Below are positions 58,580-64,000 of a stretch of DNA of 64,000 nt, one piece after another. Under the pieces are notes generated by a model. It did not search any database and was not told the DNA's origin. It was given only the letters and a program-made list of their open reading frames with translations. The position numbers and the translations under genes were made by a program. Source of the stretch: Metallyticus violacea (lineage: Eukaryota; Arthropoda; Insecta; Mantodea; Metallyticidae); assembly GCA_030762175.1 (NCBI GenBank), contig CM060846.1, forward strand, positions 306,624,512 through 306,688,511, given 5' to 3'. How positions within the stretch are numbered: position 1 is the first letter of the stretch; each line of letters starts with the position of its first letter.

Positions 58580-58900
58580 GTTTTCATCCCCGGCAGTGTC
58601 AAAGTTCATTAGACTGTCTTTGTATTTGTAGATGTAGATTTTCTCCCAAGTTGCTATTTCTGTAGATCATTGTACTGATTTTAATAATTTTGTTTTATCC
58701 ACTATGTCGTGATTTTCTGTCCAAAAATGATATGCTACTGCTGATTTCTCTATTTGCTTGTACTTTATGTTCCCAAAATGTTCCTTCAACCTGTGCCTAT
58801 GTTTCTCTTTGTTTTTCCAATGTAGATTTTTTCACATTCTGCGCAATTTATTTTGTAAATATTGTTTTTTTTTTCTCTTGTGGAATACTGTCATTAATAT
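58580..58900 (-). pseudogene. Penelope GIY-YIG endonuclease fragment
   Basis: Minus strand reads NIYKINCAECEKIYIGKTKR (NIY in place of GIY, YIG intact), a frameshift, then LKEHFGNIKYKQIEKSAVAY and HFWTENHDI, then TEIATWEKIYIYK and DSLMNFDTAGDENINYKF before the 3' arm. Missing reverse transcriptase and the frameshift make it inactive. The plus-strand frame 58690-58977 is its shadow. Confidence 0.8.
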
Positions 58901-59134
58901 TGTATATCAGTAAGTTTTTAACATTAAATCTATTAATCGGTGCCAACCTGATATTAAAATCTTTAAGAATATTCTAAAATTTTTTTGTAGCCCATGGATG
59001 ATACGTTAATTTTTTAAAAATTAGCTTATATTTTCTTGCTGAATGTGCCGTGGTTTCTTTGATATGTTTTTATCACACTGCCACCAGAGCAGAATACACA
59101 TTCCCACAGCTTAACAAATTATTTGACAGTTGAA

Positions 59135-59190
59135 TTTTGGCCTGGCTGATGAATGAGAACAAAATGTTCTCGAAACCAGTTCTATATATT
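59135..59190 (+). ncRNA. hammerhead-ribozyme-like motif, PLE F right arm
   Basis: CTGATGA at 59146-59152, two extra bases, a perfect 6-bp hairpin GAGAAC/GTTCTC (59155-59160 with 59166-59171), GAAA at 59172-59175 and CCAGTTC. The left-arm mate (minus, about 58495-58455) has lost the core (TGACATGA, AAAA) but keeps the hairpin. Confidence 0.5.
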
Positions 59191-59259
59191 ATGACAAGTT
59201 AAGTAAAGCATTAAGAGTGTGTAGTTCAACTAAATCATACAATAATATCTATTATAATG

Positions 59260-62200
59260 TTGGCTTAACTGTGCAAATTATTCCAATTTACATTTTAATT
59301 TAAAATGTATTATTTTGTGGAGAGTATAAAACATGAACATCTGTCTATATTAATGCTGTAGAATGAGATACTGAAAATACCCACTGTAGTTCATATGAAA
59401 CATACAAAATCTTAAATTTTTATTTTAGATAAAATCTGAACTGACTTTACTGATTCTATAAAATGGCTTGTCAAAAAGGTCTTTCTATTTGAATGTAACT
59501 CCCAAAACATGTTTTGAACATTTATTTAATAAAAATATACCATTCTCAATAATTGTGAGCATTGTCTCTTATTTGCATTTGGCAGCATCCAATGAGTGTA
59601 TTCAATGCAGTTCCTGCAATGCATAATGAATAATAATGCCAAGGAAAAAAATAAGGCAGAAAGACAAATACCAAATAAAAAATATCAAGAATCATACATT
59701 TTTCACCATGTGGAATGTTCAAGTTTCACCTCAATAAAGATGAATTGTTTTAATTTTAGTACTGATCTGTGTATTATAGCACTTTCTCACATAAAAATCA
59801 GAATATTATTTAGATCATGTTCTGCCCCAAAAGGAAATAAGGAAAGATTTACATGAGATAAAGTATATATGTACAAGTCTTGCACTTGAAAAATTGAGTT
59901 GAACAAAATAGATAACATATCAATGATGGTATATTTTAACAGTGTAGGTCCGATTTGTTACAACTATCTTCAACTATGTTCCTACACTGAATGCACAAAC
60001 AATTATGGTAAGCCAAATATATATATATAATTATTGTGAAATGCAAGTACTAGAATTAATGCTTAGGACAGTTCTGTGTATTATATAACGAAATTTCAAG
60101 GAGCTGAATACCATTATTTTAGAGAAGACTGCCGGCAGCCTATATGGACTTCTAAGTAATTCATGTTTCCCTGAAATTTCATTTTAAACAGTCTGAACAC
60201 ATTGAATTGAATTAAAATCCCCATGACAATGAAATACGCTTCATTTTCATATTTAATACAACAGGTACCTAAAAATTAAACTATGCACTATTTTTCTTGT
60301 GAAATTCAATGATATTTTCATTGAATATTGACTAAGGCCTCTCTCTCTCTCTCTCTATCCTTCCTTTTATTCACAAATGTGGGGAGACACAAAAGAACTG
60401 AGACTAAAAAGGCAAACTTGTGTAGCCATATGGAACTGGAATTATATGCTTATTATCCCTTCTTTGAGAGAATGTGTTGCTGTAATCTTTTTCACCTTAT
60501 CTCTGAAATCAGCCTTACCCTTTCTAGTTACCAGTTACTATTCATATATGTATTACATGCATCATCATACTGTACAAGTAACAAATCTACATAATTGTAC
60601 ACCACATATTTCAGTTGTATATGAATTCTATTGACCCTGTACATGGCTACATTGAATACTGCAGACAACTAAATATATCATTTATCTATCAGTCATTTTA
60701 ACTGTGGATAGTAGCCATGCATTCTCTCTCTTTCTCCTTCCCTCTTTATTTACAGCTATTCAGCAATGGAGATGCAAAAGAATATTTTGTTAATTCTATG
60801 AAACTCCATCATTGCTCTCATTATTTACACAAACATCTTATAAAAAAAAAGTTATTTGTAGGCAACAAAATCACAAATGTTTCATTCAATCTACAAGCCA
60901 ACAGTAATTGTGCTGCAAAATATATAAGTTCATTCTAACCTAACTTGAACACTTTCACATTTAAATACACCCAATGATACTAAGCTTGAATAATTTAGAG
61001 AACATTTATTTGAACATTAACATAATCCATTCTTTTGATGTAATTGAAAAATGTTGAGCAATATTAGTAATGCTAGATATTAATTTAGTGACCCAAGCTT
61101 GATTCCTGGCAGGAACAAGCTGTGTAATTGAGGTCTGTTCAAAATATGGAAAGAGAATTGTGGGATTCATGTGTGACTGTGATGGTGACAACAATAGGTA
61201 ATTCCTACAATAATAATAATAAAAAAAAAAACCCTCTTAGAACAGAGAATATTTCAAGGTGATATTAGTTTAACAATTTAAAAATTTATTAAAATCTGCC
61301 CAAGTTGCAAACTTTTTAAATTGAAAAATTCAGAAAACAGCAGTAAAATAATATGCCTTTTGTAATTCACAAAGGGCAAATATTGGGTATCATTGTTGGT
61401 ATAATCTGAGTAAGATGGAAGTGTTATTTTGATTTAATAATTAATTTGAATATTTCTATGTTAAACTTTGTGCTTTAATCTCTATTCCCCACTCTATCAA
61501 CTGTTCTATCTGAAACATCATCTTATCCTAGTGAAAGGTAAGATATGAAAATTTTGGCTTAGTACATCATCATCATCATCCTTTTCTTTTATTATTCTAT
61601 GTAATTCAATATAAATGACATCAAACAGCCTAGGATTAGGATTCTTAAGACAGGAGAAGTAACCATTTACATTAGGTAGTAAAAACTCTGGTAAAGAATA
61701 CATTCTATTCCACTCACCTGCAATTCAAACACAAAGGCAATCTATTTTTTTTTACATAAAATGCAACATAATTGGTTAGTTACCAGGAGTACAGGTAAAT
61801 CAATAAAAATATATAAATATATACCTACTTTTTTTTTTTAGTCAAAATTCTGGTTAAAGAATAAGATGTCTACAACTTTGGTACATGATGATTTTAAAAC
61901 TTCTAATGAATGGCTTTTCTCCACTTTAGTTGTATTGAAGCCAAACTTTTTGTTAGAACCAATTTCTCTAGAAAATAATTAAGCACCAATCAAAACATAA
62001 CAGTAGAAAACATATTAGATATTGTATTTTTTTAGGGAAGCCAGTCAGCATTTAGGATTCTGTGATGAACTAAAACAACACATGAATGATGTGCAACTGA
62101 TGTAACTCAAGAATCACAGACAAACAGAACACATGGAACAGAAGTAGAAGAAAAATACTGCCAAGATTACAGGTTAACTAGCTAGTTAGACACTTCTTTT

Positions 62201-62878
62201 TTGAACGGTTTGCAAAAGTTCACTGCCTTGTAAAACTACCTTCTGGGCACTTGCAGCAGTAGAACTTTATAGTGTCATTTTGTTGTAGTTGATGAAAAAT
62301 TAGCATCTTTCTTGCCTCAGTCCATCCTTTCTCCTGGGAGTAAAAATGTGGAGACTTGACCGTTCAGGTTTGTTTGGGCATGAGGCCAACTATCTCACAC
62401 CATAAAACTTGATAGTTCACAAACTTATTACCATGTGGATCACACATAAGACAACTAAGGTGCAAGAAACAGATCATATGGACAGTACAATGAATATAAG
62501 ATTTTATTTAAAGCAGCTGCAATAATGGCCTTACTCAACAAATTCAACACTATAAATTAGATATCACACCCATTCAAGAAACAACATGGATAAGCAACCA
62601 CATTCAGGACACTAAACGGATTCTGAACCCATAGATAGGAATGTGCATTTTGAGCATCAAAATAACCTTCTTTAACATGTTGATAATCTGTATACATGCA
62701 CACACCGAGGAGAAAGAACAAAAAATAAAGGAGTATTTCTATCAAGAATTACAATAAAGTGCTATTAAGACATAAAAATGATTATAGTAGCTCCAAATGC
62801 TAAAAAAGGTAGATCACTTGCTAATAGAGAAATAGGTTTTATCTGGACATAACAAATTACCTAGGTATATAAAAAAAC

Positions 62879-62911
<33 letters not shown>

Positions 62912-63050
62912 ATTATTATTATTATTTCTTTAAAAGCAATCATCAGACCCAGAATTAAGAAAGCCACTATCACTATTTTTACTAAAAGGAAGCACATTAA
63001 AGTACATTTGGAAAAATTATATGATCCATATATATAAAAAGAATTTTACA
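59260..63050. other. no gene seen
   Basis: AT-rich. Contains a short (CT)n near 60340-60356 and an ATT microsatellite at 62881-62926. Open frames at 60328-60634 and 59596-59856 have no family features. Confidence 0.45.
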
Positions 63051-63059
63051 ATAAAATTA

Positions 63060-64000
63060 TATAAACATTAGAATGGAAAGAATAAGAACAAGTTAAAAAT
63101 GAATCAGGAGAAATTGAGGAGCAATGGAATCATACAAAAACTAGCATCTTAGCTGCTGCAGTAGAGATAATAGGAGAAAAATTTCTGATGAGGATAGATT
63201 AATAGTCATAGAAGAGAGAGTATTAAATTTCAATTATCCCAAAAAAAAAAAACAATCATACATTATTAAATTAAATGCATTAATTTAAGTAAGAAAAAAT
63301 AATAACTGTTATTCCTTTCAATTGAAATATTATTACATGAATAACCACTAGAATTAATTTTTTAACAATTTTAATCATCAAATTATATAATGCATAGTTT
63401 GTAATATACTGACTAGAAAGAAAAAATAGAACATGATGCAAGTATGTAAGAAGAAAGTTGGATTAAATGTGTCAGAAGAAAAAAGGAATTTTTTAAGTAA
63501 ATGCACCAGTAGAATATGATTTAGGAAAAAACAGCTTGAAATCATTATTTAAAGAAATTAAGAACAATAAGTATGGATTCCAATCTAACAACAAATTAAT
63601 AAGGGAATTTAGCTGGTGACGTTAAAAAAATTAAAGAAATGCTGAGACATGGAGATGTTAAACAATATGAACAGAACTGCAATCAGGAAAATGGAAATAA
63701 TAATGATGGAGCAAATGAATATAGGACAGGAAATGATGATGTCAATGAGAACAATGTATAAGAATCTATATTAAAAGAGATAAAACATGTTATTCTGCAG
63801 TTAAAATACATGTGTGCTCCAGGAGAGGATGGAATCTATAATGAGTTAATAAAGCACAGAAGAGACAAACTGACCCAAAAATTCATAAGTTAATAGTCAG
63901 AAATTGAAATATAGGTACATATCACAAAAATGGAACATAGCTGAGTCTCAAGTCATAAGAAAGGAAGATAACTAGCTTGTGAGAATTATAGAGATATATC
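63060..64000 (+). pseudogene. LINE ORF2 fragment running off the window
   Basis: Pieces in the plus frames: EIEEQWNHTKTSILAAAVEI (about 63110-63180), the segment before the reverse transcriptase, and ILQLKYMCAPGEDGIYNELI (about 63790-63850) followed by ENYRDI at the end, corresponding to the start of the reverse transcriptase (KAPGEDGI and NYRGI in intact elements). Several stops. The rest lies beyond 64000. Confidence 0.65.

Larger units (their letters stand above)
58380..59259 (-). mobile_element. Penelope-like element F with inverted arms
   Basis: Left arm 58380-58566 and right arm about 59070-59259 are reverse complements, sharing CAGAGCAGAATACACATTCC and GTGTAGTTCAACTAAAT. Between them the minus strand encodes a GIY-YIG nuclease end. 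Same plan as element A in the opposite orientation, with a different sequence family. Confidence 0.8.

Noticed and set aside
60328..60634. Overlapping 88- and 85-codon frames
   Set aside because: No domain, low-complexity start from a CT run, and no splice or codon signal.

Overview
The window looks like nuclear DNA from an insect or other arthropod with a large, transposon-rich genome. It is AT-rich, has long stretches with no coding, and contains one recognisable spliced host gene. It also carries three mariner copies, Jockey-type and other LINEs, several tRNA-derived SINE families and many remains of Penelope-like retroelements (PLEs). There is no operon or prokaryotic organisation. I cannot name the species. 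Nearly every open frame above 60 codons is a transposon remnant or chance.

Host gene: two exons on the minus strand (20240-20414 and 19420-19531) encode the N-terminus and chromo-barrel domain of the MYST histone acetyltransferase MOF/KAT8, with good splice sites and matching phases. I did not find the downstream exons. A second possible first exon, of unknown identity, lies at 46751-46820 (minus).

Mobile elements, left to right: PLE A (130-1053); mariner copy 1 (4846-6522) inside an older repeat whose empty inverted copy lies at 7060-7335; a relic of a multicopy arthropod protein (9050-9730); PLE B (9800-10118); mariner copy 2 (13418-15024); PLE C (18023-19200); foldback D (27436-27650); a DDE transposase relic (27830-28745); a 5'-truncated Jockey-type LINE with target duplications (29440-31545, minus) inserted near a zinc-knuckle ORF1 fragment (31584-32684); a longer copy of the same LINE in opposite orientation (33190-38606); a Mutator-like fragment (39726-40070); a decayed minus-strand LINE (about 40080-45000); mariner copy 3 inside a tandem repeat (50453-52215); foldback E (52758-52986); a second DDE relic (57420-58135); PLE F (58380-59259); and the start of another LINE running off the right end (63060-64000). 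Two main SINE families, here called SINE1 and SINE2, are scattered throughout, and many copies have clear target-site duplications.

The signal that simple annotation would miss is in the PLE remnants. Six of them, from clearly different families, carry the same folded motif at their termini: CUGANGA, one or two extra bases, a short hairpin whose two strands change together between families, then GAAAC and a short self-complementary tetra- or hexamer ending in UC or UU. This reads as a hammerhead ribozyme core with a stem III so short and palindromic that it would be expected to work as a dimer. In five of the six the motif is present in two inverted copies, giving foldback structures.
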